Source: an uncultured Treponema sp.
Lineage (GTDB): Bacteria > Spirochaetota > Spirochaetia > Treponematales > Treponemataceae
Reading direction: 5' to 3'
DNA length: 13,081 bases
Assembly: GCA_905236465.1 (NCBI GenBank)
Contig: CAJOQA010000158.1
Span: 1-13,081 of the forward strand
In this document: piece by piece, positions 1-6,623 of the stretch
Layout of the letters: the number at the start of each line of letters is the position of its first letter
How positions within the stretch are numbered: the stretch's first letter is position 1
Notes under the pieces: generated by a model
What the model was told of the DNA's origin: nothing
The model's database searches: none
What the model saw: only the letters and a program-made list of their open reading frames with translations
Program-made: the position numbers and the translations under genes

Positions 1-924
1 CCAACAAGGGCAGAAGCAACTGATGTTGCAAATGCTGTTTTTGACGGAACTGATGCCATTATGCTAAGCGGAGAAACCGCTGGCGGAAAATACCCCGTAG
101 AAGCAGTGCGAACAATGGCACTTATTGCAAAAACAGCAGAGGATTCCCGTGAATATAGGCTTAAGATGGCGCAAAGAAACAAGCTACACGCAGAGGAGGA
201 TACAGGGGATGCTGACATAGGCCTTACGGTAACAAGGTCGGCCTTTGCAATAGCAGAAGCAGTAAAGGCTAAGGCAATAATAACCCCTACCCTACACGGC
301 AACACAACAAGACTTATCAGCCGTTTCCGCCCCAACCAGCTGATTTTGGCTGTTACCCCTGACAAAAAAATTGCTAGGCAGCTACTTTTAAACTGGGGCG
401 TAATTCCAATGCTGTGTCCTGTTGCATCTGATTCAGATGAAATGATTCAGAATTCAATTAAAAAGGCTAAGGACGAAGGGGCAGTTCAGTTTGCAGACAG
501 AATAGTTGTTACGGCTTCTATTCCCCTTCATTCTCCTCTTATGGCAAACAACATAAAGGTCCTTTTAGTAGGCACTGTTTTAGCCCGCGGAACAGTAAGG
601 GGCTTTGCAAATTCAGCTAGGAGCCAGGCCTCTGGTAGGATTATACTTGCAAGTACTGCAAAAGAAGCTGCTGAAAAGGCTGCAGCTCAAAAGATGCCCG
701 TTTTGGTATGCCGCCGCATTACTGAAGATTTTATTCCTGCCCTCCGCATGGTTGAAGCTGTTGTTGCAGAAAGTGGCAGCGACTTAAGCGATAGTCGCCT
801 TGCTGAAATAAACAAGAATTTAGTTTGGATAACTGATGCCCGCAACGTAACTGACACCTTGGAAAGCGGGTATTCAGTTACAGTTGACGGTAAACAAGGT
901 CTTGTTTACGAAGGAATTATTTAG
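1..924 (+). CDS. pyk: Pyruvate kinase, 3' part (5' end outside window), with extra C-terminal PEP-utiliser-like domain
   Basis: Cytoplasmic glycolytic enzyme converting phosphoenolpyruvate and ADP to pyruvate and ATP. The frame is open from base 1, reading PTRAEATDVANAVFDGTDAI and then MLSGETAGGKYPVEAV, the conserved end of the pyruvate kinase barrel, so the true start lies upstream. The usual C-terminal allosteric domain follows (about 230-560). From about 580 to the stop there is a further segment (GTVLARG..., ending SVTVDGKQGLVYEGI) that matches the extra C-terminal domain of Bacillus-type pyruvate kinases, which resembles the PEP-utiliser mobile domain. In Bacillus-type enzymes this segment carries Thr-Ser-His. 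By ungapped comparison from memory, the same place here reads Leu-Ser-Asp (784-792), so the His is Asp. The stop overlaps the convergent fabZ stop by 8 bp. Identity is very secure; the domain reading is fairly secure. Confidence 0.97.
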   Translation, partial: PTRAEATDVANAVFDGTDAIMLSGETAGGKYPVEAVRTMALIAKTAEDSREYRLKMAQRNKLHAEEDTGDADIGLTVTRSAFAIAEAVKAKAIITPTLHGNTTRLISRFRPNQLILAVTPDKKIARQLLLNWGVIPMLCPVASDSDEMIQNSIKKAKDEGAVQFADRIVVTASIPLHSPLMANNIKVLLVGTVLARGTVRGFANSARSQASGRIILASTAKEAAEKAAAQKMPVLVCRRITEDFIPALRMVEAVVAESGSDLSDSRLAEINKNLVWITDARNVTDTLESGYSVTVDGKQGLVYEGII

Positions 925-1354
925 CAGAAGAAGCATCCCCTACTAGGCACATCCATTCTGCTTCGGCACAAAGGGTGTCGCCTACAAAGGCCTTGCCACT
1001 CTGCTTGACCATGTGGGGTGTTGCGCGCAGATTGGTCACTTCCATGCGGACAGTATCTCCTGGTCTTACCTGATGGCGAAACTTTACCTTGTCCACTGTA
1101 GCAAGAAAAAAGAGAGAACCTTCTGCAAACTTTTTCTGTAAACTTAAGGCAGCTCCCCCTCCTTGCGCCATTGTTTCTATAAGTATAACACCTGGTACTA
1201 CGGGGTATTCTGGGAAATGTCCTTTAAAGAAAAAATCTTCTTCTGTAAACTTTCTTGTACAAACACAGCCATTATCATCGTAGCTTTCAATTGTGTCTAC
1301 AAACAAAAAAGGCTTGCGGTGGGGTAAAAGGCTTTCAATATCAGTAAATGCCAT
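917..1354 (-). CDS. fabZ: 3-hydroxyacyl-[acyl-carrier-protein] dehydratase FabZ
   Basis: Type II fatty-acid synthesis enzyme that dehydrates (3R)-hydroxyacyl-ACP to trans-2-enoyl-ACP in the cytoplasm. At 145 aa it has the normal single hot-dog fold length. It has the N-terminal LLPHRKPFLFVD motif and the catalytic block GHFPEYPVVPGVILIETMAQ, with the expected catalytic His46 and Glu60 14 residues apart, as in E. coli FabZ. The start is supported by AAGGAG at 1361-1366, 6 nt before the ATG. It is a stand-alone gene with its own candidate promoter (1382-1410), not part of a fab or lpx cluster here. Its 3' end overlaps the pyruvate kinase stop (917-924), so there is no room for a separate intrinsic terminator. 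A related FabA-like or 'FabZ-like' dehydratase is the only realistic alternative. Confidence 0.93.
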   Translation of the reverse strand: MAFTDIESLLPHRKPFLFVDTIESYDDNGCVCTRKFTEEDFFFKGHFPEYPVVPGVILIETMAQGGGAALSLQKKFAEGSLFFLATVDKVKFRHQVRPGDTVRMEVTNLRATPHMVKQSGKAFVGDTLCAEAEWMCLVGDASSAK

Positions 1355-1381
1355 AATTATCTCCTTAAATTCTTTTGTTTC

Positions 1382-1410
1382 ATTTTACAGATTTTTATCT
1401 CTTTAGGCAA
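1382..1410 (-). promoter_or_regulatory. Candidate sigma70-type promoter of fabZ
   Basis: On the minus strand, TTGCCT (1405-1410) is followed by a 17-nt spacer and TAAAAT (1382-1387). The -10 matches the consensus at 5 of 6 positions and the -35 at 4 of 6. Transcription would begin near 1375, giving a leader of about 20 nt that contains the AAGGAG ribosome binding site. Read by eye; not experimentally supported. Confidence 0.55.
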
Positions 1411-1453
1411 CATGATTTGTAAGAAGGCTAGAATCATCAAAATATAACTCAGT

Positions 1454-1475
1454 ATGTAACTAATTTTAGTTGCAT
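1454..1475. promoter_or_regulatory. 22-bp near-perfect palindrome, candidate HicB operator
   Basis: The site reads ATG-T-AACTAA-TT-TTAGTT-G-CAT: 10 of 11 symmetric base pairs match, the only mismatch being T1457 against G1472. Its right arm covers the -35 hexamer of the hicA promoter (1470-1475). HicB antitoxins with a ribbon-helix-helix C-terminus are known to bind palindromes in their own promoters and repress, so this is the obvious candidate autoregulatory operator. The symmetry is directly visible; the binding is inferred. Confidence 0.6.
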
Positions 1476-1498
1476 TTTTTTGTTTATTGCTTTAAACT
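1470..1498 (+). promoter_or_regulatory. Candidate promoter of hicAB, placing the start at or next to the hicA ATG
   Basis: TTGCAT (1470-1475), a 17-nt spacer and TAAACT (1493-1498). The hexamers are imperfect (3 of 6 and 4 of 6), but the spacing is ideal and the -35 lies inside the palindrome. The hicA ATG begins only 7 nt after the last base of the -10, the usual distance to the transcription start, so the mRNA would be leaderless. Confidence 0.45.
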
Positions 1499-1504
1499 GT
1501 ATTC

Positions 1505-1759
1505 ATGGGAAAGAAAGATAAACTGATACAGAGGCTAAAATCTAAACCAAAAGATTTTACATTCGATGAAGCAGAAACTTTACTCAGATTTCTTTCTTAC
1601 TCAAGGTCAAACAAAGGGAAAACAAGTGGCTCAAGAGTATCATTCACATCTGAAAATCATGCATCAATTTTGCTTCATAAGCCGCATCCAAACAATGAGT
1701 TAAAAAGTTACCAGGTGCAGCAACTTATTGAAATTTTAGAGCAAGAGGGACTTATATGA
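1505..1759 (+). CDS. hicA: HicA-family toxin (type II toxin-antitoxin)
   Basis: Small basic protein (84 aa) of the HicA type, whose characterised members have a double-stranded-RNA-binding-like fold and cleave mRNA. Recognisable features are an N-terminal helix (KLIQRLKSKPKDFTFDEAETLLRFL), the central turn KGKTSGSRVSF (residues 37-47) and the C-terminal block ILLHKPHPNNELKSYQVQQLIEILEQEGLI, which corresponds to the HP...ELK...L..IL ending of HicA. Canonical HicA toxins have GSH or GSHH in the turn; here it is Gly-Ser-Arg (42-44), so the usual catalytic His is absent at that position, while His58 and His61 remain nearby. No Shine-Dalgarno precedes the ATG, and the promoter predicts a leaderless message. 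The TGA overlaps the hicB ATG (ATGA), the normal coupled arrangement. Family assignment is good; toxicity is unproven. Confidence 0.82.
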   Translation: MGKKDKLIQRLKSKPKDFTFDEAETLLRFLSYSRSNKGKTSGSRVSFTSENHASILLHKPHPNNELKSYQVQQLIEILEQEGLI

Positions 1760-2097
1760 AAAATCTTATTGAATACAAAGGTTATATTGGAAGCGTTGAG
1801 TTTTCCGCAGATGACGGACTTTTTTTCGGCAAGGTTCTAGGAATTCGTACACTTATTTCATATGAAGGAACAAATGCTACAGAACTTATAGAAGATTTTC
1901 ACTCTGCCGTAGATGATTATCTAATAATTTGTCATGAAGAAGGAAAAGAACCAGAAAAAGCATACAAAGGGTCTTTTAATGTCCGACTTTCTCCAGAACT
2001 TCATAAAAAAATTGCAATATACACTATTGAACACGATATTTCATTAAATAGTTTTGTTGAGCAATCTATAGAAAAACAACTAGCTAATGCATATTAG
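1756..2097 (+). CDS. hicB: HicB-family antitoxin
   Basis: Antitoxin partner of the preceding HicA, 113 aa. The N-terminal part (residues 1-70, IEYKGYIGSVEFSADDGLFFGKVLGI...TELIEDFHSAVDDYL) has the partial RNase-H-like HicB fold that blocks the toxin. The C-terminal part (about 73-112, GSFNVRLSPELHKKIAIYTIEHDISLNSFVEQSIEKQL) is a ribbon-helix-helix DNA-binding segment for promoter autoregulation. Translation is coupled to hicA through a 4-base ATGA overlap. The probable binding site is the palindrome at 1454-1475. The pair is more AT-rich in codon choice than its neighbours, which use many GCC, CCC and GGG codons; this fits acquisition by transfer, as is common for toxin-antitoxin loci. Confidence 0.88.
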   Translation: MKNLIEYKGYIGSVEFSADDGLFFGKVLGIRTLISYEGTNATELIEDFHSAVDDYLIICHEEGKEPEKAYKGSFNVRLSPELHKKIAIYTIEHDISLNSFVEQSIEKQLANAY

Positions 2098-2118
2098 TTT
2101 TGCTCCCTATAGGCAAGA

Positions 2119-2147
2119 TTGACACTAAAAGACCTAACCTATATAAT
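2119..2147 (+). promoter_or_regulatory. Perfect-consensus sigma70-type promoter of the PAP2-like/DMT/Omp85/MATE operon
   Basis: TTGACA (2119-2124), a 17-nt spacer and TATAAT (2142-2147): both hexamers are exact consensus. The expected transcription start is near A2154, leaving only about 5 nt before the ATG at 2159, so the first gene would be read from an almost leaderless mRNA. This predicts strong constitutive transcription of the four genes that follow. Confidence 0.8.
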
Positions 2148-2158
2148 AGCTTTACTGC

Positions 2159-3127
2159 ATGAAACGTCCTTTTTTAACCTATAATCCTAAAGACTCAAGT
2201 GATAAGAACAGGTATCCCTTAAAAAAAGGAAAAGTAAAAAGAGCAACTTGTAAACGTATTGCTAAGGTTGCAGGGCGTAGCATGAATTCTTTTCATTGGC
2301 AAACAGCCTATCTGACAATTCCGTGGAACTGGTGGGGCCTAGTTCCAGTTTTTTCCTATGTATTTGGCCCTGTGGTCTTTAAGTTTTTTATTCCCCAGTA
2401 TCTGCAAAAGATTAAAGTCCTCAAAAGACCTGTAAAGTCTGTGGATCATGAGTTAGACAGTAAAATTCCATTTAAACCTTCTTACCTAAAGTGCTACATG
2501 GACTTTGTGAATGTGTGGGTAAGGCCTTTGGTAATGTTAGTTCACCGCTTTGGGATTATGAGCGGGTCTAAGCTGGCAGGGGAATTTCTGCGCTACATAA
2601 AAATGACCTACGAGCAGGCTTATGAGGTGTATAAGGTAACTTTCACAACAACAAAAAGACCTGAATCAGACTTAAAAGGCATAAAGAAACTGCACAAGGC
2701 GGATCCCCACTACTGCTGTGTTCCCAGCCTGCATATTTCAATAGTCTGCTTGTGCTATTCCTTTCACAAGATGATTTTTGAGCGGGAATCCTTTACTGAA
2801 TATGAAAAAGAAAAGTGGACAAAGGAACTTCACAGCAGGGTAATAGAAATAGCAGAAACTGTTCTTTATTTAAAGCAACATTCTGTAAACTGTATTCCAG
2901 CAGCCCTTTACATGATGACTCGCATTACCCCCGAACTTTTTACGCCAGCGGATGCCGTAAACTTTATAAACGACCTTTTTGTAAACTCTGAAGATATAAA
3001 GGAAGAGGACAGAAAAAAAATAAACAGTCACATTCAGTTTACTTACGAAAGGTTTTTGCTTGAAGGTTGTTTTCAGGACGATTGGACACGGCCCCTTATT
3101 AATTGGATAGAAAGTTACAAGGGCTAA
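2159..3127 (+). CDS. Conserved-looking membrane-associated protein related to PAP2-type phosphatases (degenerate active site)
   Basis: 322 aa with no secure functional name. It has a very basic N-terminus (residues 1-40), a hydrophobic aromatic stretch (about 54-82, including WNWWGLVPVFSYVFGPVVFK), then IPFKPSYLKCYMDF (103-116), TKRP (165-168), CVPSLHISIV (187-196) and YLKQHSVNCIPA (237-248). These resemble the three PAP2/Aur1-type motifs (KxxxxxxRP, PSxH, and SRxxxxxHxxxD), with His192 and His241 kept. The Arg of motif 3 is Val235, its Asp is Cys245, and the K-to-RP spacing is off by one, so activity is doubtful. True PAP2 enzymes dephosphorylate lipids or transfer phospho-head-groups at the membrane. 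No Shine-Dalgarno precedes the ATG. An internal Met42 (2282) is an alternative start, which would give a leader of about 128 nt. First gene of the operon; the next gene's ribosome site overlaps its stop. Confidence 0.55.
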   Translation: MKRPFLTYNPKDSSDKNRYPLKKGKVKRATCKRIAKVAGRSMNSFHWQTAYLTIPWNWWGLVPVFSYVFGPVVFKFFIPQYLQKIKVLKRPVKSVDHELDSKIPFKPSYLKCYMDFVNVWVRPLVMLVHRFGIMSGSKLAGEFLRYIKMTYEQAYEVYKVTFTTTKRPESDLKGIKKLHKADPHYCCVPSLHISIVCLCYSFHKMIFERESFTEYEKEKWTKELHSRVIEIAETVLYLKQHSVNCIPAALYMMTRITPELFTPADAVNFINDLFVNSEDIKEEDRKKINSHIQFTYERFLLEGCFQDDWTRPLINWIESYKG

Positions 3128-3138
3128 GGAGTTGCTAC

Positions 3139-4017
3139 ATGACAAAGAAAAGTTTGCAACATATTTTTAGTGCAGGTCTGGTGCTTACGGCCGCAATCTG
3201 GGGATTTGCTTTTGTAGTCGTAAAGGGAAGCCTAGATTATATGGGGCCCGCCCTGATGATTGCCATGCGCTTTTCAATAGCAACCGTCTGTTTGTCTCTC
3301 ATTTTTTTAAAAAGGTTTGCCCTATGCACAAAAAAAAGCATTCTTAAAGGAGCAGTACTAGGATTTTTTCTTTTTGTCGCTTACTTTGTTCAGACCCTTG
3401 GTTGTAAATATACTACAGCTGGAAAAAATGCCTTCTTAACGTCAGTTTACGTAATTCTTATTCCCCTTTTTCTTTGGCCACTTGAAAAAAAGAGACCTAA
3501 CTTCTTTGTTTTTCTAGCAGCCCTCATGGCTTTTACTGGAATAGGGCTTTTAGCCTTGGGGACTGGGGATAATCTGTGGGCAATAAACAAGGGGGATGCG
3601 CTGACACTTTTATGCGGAGTTTTTTATGCCCTTCACATAATTGCAGTTTCCAAATTCAACGAAAAAGAAGATCCCCTTTTGCTGACAATCATTCAGTTTG
3701 CTTTTTGTTCACTTTTTGCTTGGATTTTAGCCCCCTTTACAGACGATCCCATTTCTCTCGAACAACTAGCTAAGACTCAGGTAATTATTTCTATACTCTA
3801 TCTTGGCATTTTTAGTACAATGGTCTGCTTTGTTTTACAGAATGTCGGGTTAAAATACGTTCCTTCAGCCCTTGCTTCCCTTATTCTTTCTTTGGAATCT
3901 GTATTTGGAGTTTTATTTGGAATTTTACTTTTAGGAGAAGCCTTTACAATAAAAACAGCAGTAGGCTGCCTACTTATTTTTCTAGCCATCATACTTGCTC
4001 AGGAGAAATCGCCATGA
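3139..4017 (+). CDS. EamA/DMT-superfamily transporter
   Basis: Inner-membrane carrier of 292 aa built from two EamA repeats, about ten membrane helices in total. The first repeat opens with LTAAIWGFAFVVVKGSLDYMGPALMIAMRF. The second starts with NKGDALTLLCGVFYALHIIAVSKF and ends with PSALASLILSLESVFGVLFGILLLGEAFTIKTAVGCLLIFLAIILA, the typical DMT signature. Family members export amino acids, nucleotide sugars or other small metabolites; the substrate cannot be read here. The start is ATG at 3139 with AAGGAG at 3126-3131; a longer reading from TTG at 3103 would put the ribosome site inside the gene and is rejected. It ends in an ATGA overlap with the next gene, implying translational coupling. 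Confidence 0.9.
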   Translation: MTKKSLQHIFSAGLVLTAAIWGFAFVVVKGSLDYMGPALMIAMRFSIATVCLSLIFLKRFALCTKKSILKGAVLGFFLFVAYFVQTLGCKYTTAGKNAFLTSVYVILIPLFLWPLEKKRPNFFVFLAALMAFTGIGLLALGTGDNLWAINKGDALTLLCGVFYALHIIAVSKFNEKEDPLLLTIIQFAFCSLFAWILAPFTDDPISLEQLAKTQVIISILYLGIFSTMVCFVLQNVGLKYVPSALASLILSLESVFGVLFGILLLGEAFTIKTAVGCLLIFLAIILAQEKSP

Positions 4018-5246
4018 AAAAAAAATCACTTGCACTTTTTTTTGCCTTGCTCGGCCTAGCACTTTTTATTCCTCACAGCCTGTTCGGGCAGGAAGAAAAT
4101 GAAAAGCCGGTAGTAGAAATAGAGTTTTCGGGGCTAAAAAAAACACGTGAATCTTATATGCAGCGTAAAGTAAAAGACTTTTACGGAAAAACGATGTCAG
4201 AAAGTTTCATGCACGACTTGGAGACAGCCCTGCAGGGTGAGGAGCTTTTTTCTTCTATTGAATTTCAAAATGAAGAAGTAGAAAATGGAATAAAAGTAAG
4301 GGTTCAGGTAAAAGAACGAATCAGTTTTATTGTGTTGCCCATGTTCTCCGTCAGCTCATCTTCTTTGAGTGGTGGTCTTTTTGCCTTTGACACAAACGCC
4401 TTTGGAATAAAAGACACTTTTGCCCTTGGCGGACTTGTAGGGAAAAAATCAGCATTCGCCTTAGCAGCCTTTTCTAAACCCGCAAAGGATTTGACCCACC
4501 CTGGCTACTCGGTGGCAGCTAGCTTTTCTATGGGAGAATCTGAAATCAGCAATATAGATAATGAGACTGTTTTTTCATACGAATCAAAAGGATTTTCGGC
4601 TTCGCTCTCTTTACTTGAGCAATTCAACAAGTATTGGTCGGCTAGCATAGGGTTGGGGGCAGGCTACGCAGATTTTAAAGAAGAAAAAGAGGGCTTGGAA
4701 TCTGGTTTAAAAGGACAGCTTTCTGCCTCACTTTCTTTTAATACAAACGATTGGAACGGCTGCTTTATGTCTGGAGAACATATCATTGCAAGTTCTGCTC
4801 TTGCCTTAAACACAGAAAAAAACACAAATCAGAGTGCACATTTAACATTTAGTGTAGAAGAGCCTCTACTAAAAAAACTTAGATTTTTATTTTCTGCTTC
4901 AGCAAAAATTCAGCACAAGGGAGATGTAACTGATTTGTTTGATAGGAGCAGTATCCATTCTTTCACACTTCCAGATAATTTTAAGACTGACAAGGGAGCT
5001 GCTACTTGGGCTGGCTTTGAATATGCCCTCTTTAACCCTAGCCTTGCGACAATATCAGCTTATGCCCTTTACGAGGCGGTAATCGTAGAGGACTGGGATG
5101 ACAGCAAGGTCTTTTGCCACGGACCAGTCTTTGGTTCTAAACTATATTTAAAGAAAATTGCCATTCCCGCAATGAGTCTTTGCTTGGCCTACAACATTCC
5201 AAAATCAGCATTTCAATTTGTATTTTCAGTGGGGATGACCTTTTAA
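4014..5246 (+). CDS. Omp85-like outer-membrane protein with one POTRA domain
   Basis: 410 aa. A Sec signal peptide (residues 1 to about 25, basic MKKK then a hydrophobic run to SLFG) is followed by one POTRA-like domain (about 33-101, starting VVEIEFSGLKKTRESYMQRKV and ending GIKVRVQVKE), then some 300 residues of alternating polar/hydrophobic beta strands ending in FQFVFSVGMTF with a C-terminal Phe. This is the layout of the Omp85/BamA/surface-antigen superfamily, which inserts or moves proteins or lipids through the outer membrane. BamA itself has five POTRA domains; a single one makes this a compact member. The RGF motif of the barrel's inner loop is not intact: the likely equivalent is IHSF (314-317), before DNFKTDKGA...GFEYALF. 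Nine A residues directly follow the start codon. It is coupled to the DMT gene and followed 9 bp later by the MATE gene. Confidence 0.72.
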   Translation: MKKKSLALFFALLGLALFIPHSLFGQEENEKPVVEIEFSGLKKTRESYMQRKVKDFYGKTMSESFMHDLETALQGEELFSSIEFQNEEVENGIKVRVQVKERISFIVLPMFSVSSSSLSGGLFAFDTNAFGIKDTFALGGLVGKKSAFALAAFSKPAKDLTHPGYSVAASFSMGESEISNIDNETVFSYESKGFSASLSLLEQFNKYWSASIGLGAGYADFKEEKEGLESGLKGQLSASLSFNTNDWNGCFMSGEHIIASSALALNTEKNTNQSAHLTFSVEEPLLKKLRFLFSASAKIQHKGDVTDLFDRSSIHSFTLPDNFKTDKGAATWAGFEYALFNPSLATISAYALYEAVIVEDWDDSKVFCHGPVFGSKLYLKKIAIPAMSLCLAYNIPKSAFQFVFSVGMTF

Positions 5247-5255
5247 GAGGATTTT

Positions 5256-6623
5256 ATGGATTTTTCTAAAAAAAATGAAAGGGACATGACACAGGGACCT
5301 GTTTGGCAGCACATTATATTTTTTGCCCTCCCCCTGCTTTTGGGCAATATTTTTCAGCAACTGTATAACACAGTGGACAACTGGGTTGTTGGGAACTGGG
5401 TTGGCAAGCAGGCCCTTGCGGCAACTGGTTCTTCCGCCCCTATAATTTTTTCTCTTATAGGATTTTTTGCGGGCCTTGCAACAGGGGCGGGTGTTATAAT
5501 CTCCCAATACTATGGGGCAAAGAATGATAAAAAGGTCAGCGAGACTGTGCAGACAACGATTGTTATGATTTTGTTTTTAAGCATAGTCATAAGCTTAGCA
5601 GGCGTCCTGCTTACCCCCCTGATGCTAAAAGCAATGAATACTCCTGAAAATGTTCTTAAAGAAGGAGAAACTTACCTAAGAATTTACTTTGCGGGAGCCT
5701 CGGGGCTTTTGCTGTATAACGCAGGGTCAGGAATTCTTAGGGCTGTGGGTGATTCTAGACGGCCCCTCTACTTTTTAATTTTTACCGCAATTTTAAACAC
5801 TGTACTAGACCTAGTTTTTGTCATTGTCTTTAAATGGGGCATTGCAGGAGCAGCCTATGCAACTATAATCTCCCAGGGGCTATCAGCAATACTTGTACTT
5901 ATCACCCTGACTAGAACAAAAGCCTCCTATAGAATTCTTTGGAAAAAACTTTCATTCAGCCCCTTCATTTTCCGCCAGATTCTTGCCGTGGGCCTTCCTG
6001 CTGCGATTCAGCAACTTTTAACAGCGGTGAGCAATGTATTTGTGCAGGCTTACATCAATAACTTCGGCGAAGATGTCATGGCGGGTTGGAGTGCTTACAG
6101 GAATATAGATATGTTCATGCTGCTGCCCATGATGAGCGTTTCCCTGGCGGGGACAACCTTTACCGGTCAGAACACGGGGGCTGGCAACTTAAAGCGGGTA
6201 AAGGAAGGGGTTAGGACAACTCTTGCCCTTGCAGAAATGATAACAGTAGCCCTTTTAATCTTCCTCTTTATTTTTGCTTCAAACTTAGTGCACCTTTTCT
6301 CTAAGGATCAAGCGGTTATCAGCCAAGGAACCATGCTTTTAAGGCTACTTTCACCCTTTTATGTGGCCTGTGTTGTAAACCAGATTTTTGCGGGAATACT
6401 TAGGGGAGCAGGAGATGCCAAGGCTCCTATGTTTATAATGCTTGCATCTTTTGTTCTATTCAGGCAGCTTTATTTGGCTATAGTCTCTAGGTTAAGTTCT
6501 TCTCTTATACCCATAGCCTTGGGGTATCCTGCCGGCTGGGTAGCTTGCAGCATAGGGATGTTCGTCTACTACAAGGCCGGCAGGTGGAAAAAACTAATGT
6601 TCAATAATAGTTATTCTTCCTGA
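5256..6623 (+). CDS. MATE-family multidrug/metabolite efflux transporter
   Basis: Inner-membrane antiporter of 455 aa, the normal MATE length, with about twelve membrane helices in two homologous halves. The first half begins PVWQHIIFFALPLLLGNIFQQLYNTVDNWVVGNWVGKQALAATGSSAPI and contains ATGAGVIISQYYGAKN. The second half begins FRQILAVGLPAAIQQLLTAVSNVFVQAYINNFG and contains AGTTFTGQNTGAGNLKRVKEGVRTTL. Both are hallmark MATE repeat features (GLP and GQNxGAG). Members export cationic drugs or metabolites using Na+ or H+ gradients. An AAGAGG-type ribosome site overlaps the stop of the Omp85-like gene, so it is the last gene of the operon. Its 3' end overlaps the convergent nucleotidase gene by 30 bp. 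The substrate is unknown. Confidence 0.93.
   Translation: MDFSKKNERDMTQGPVWQHIIFFALPLLLGNIFQQLYNTVDNWVVGNWVGKQALAATGSSAPIIFSLIGFFAGLATGAGVIISQYYGAKNDKKVSETVQTTIVMILFLSIVISLAGVLLTPLMLKAMNTPENVLKEGETYLRIYFAGASGLLLYNAGSGILRAVGDSRRPLYFLIFTAILNTVLDLVFVIVFKWGIAGAAYATIISQGLSAILVLITLTRTKASYRILWKKLSFSPFIFRQILAVGLPAAIQQLLTAVSNVFVQAYINNFGEDVMAGWSAYRNIDMFMLLPMMSVSLAGTTFTGQNTGAGNLKRVKEGVRTTLALAEMITVALLIFLFIFASNLVHLFSKDQAVISQGTMLLRLLSPFYVACVVNQIFAGILRGAGDAKAPMFIMLASFVLFRQLYLAIVSRLSSSLIPIALGYPAGWVACSIGMFVYYKAGRWKKLMFNNSYSS

Noticed and set aside
1505..2097. hicAB as part of a larger mobile element
   Set aside because: No transposase, integrase, direct repeats or tRNA attachment site is visible on either side; only the AT-richer codon use hints at transfer.
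2078..2104. Hairpin CTAAT-GCAT-ATTAG followed by TTTT at the hicB stop as a terminator
   Set aside because: The stem is only 5 bp and almost all A-T, too weak to call an intrinsic terminator; kept only as a loose echo of the operator half-sites.
3103..3138. TTG-initiated longer form of the DMT transporter overlapping the PAP2-like gene
   Set aside because: AAGGAG at 3126-3131 lies 7 nt before ATG 3139, and the extra 12 residues are not part of the membrane fold.
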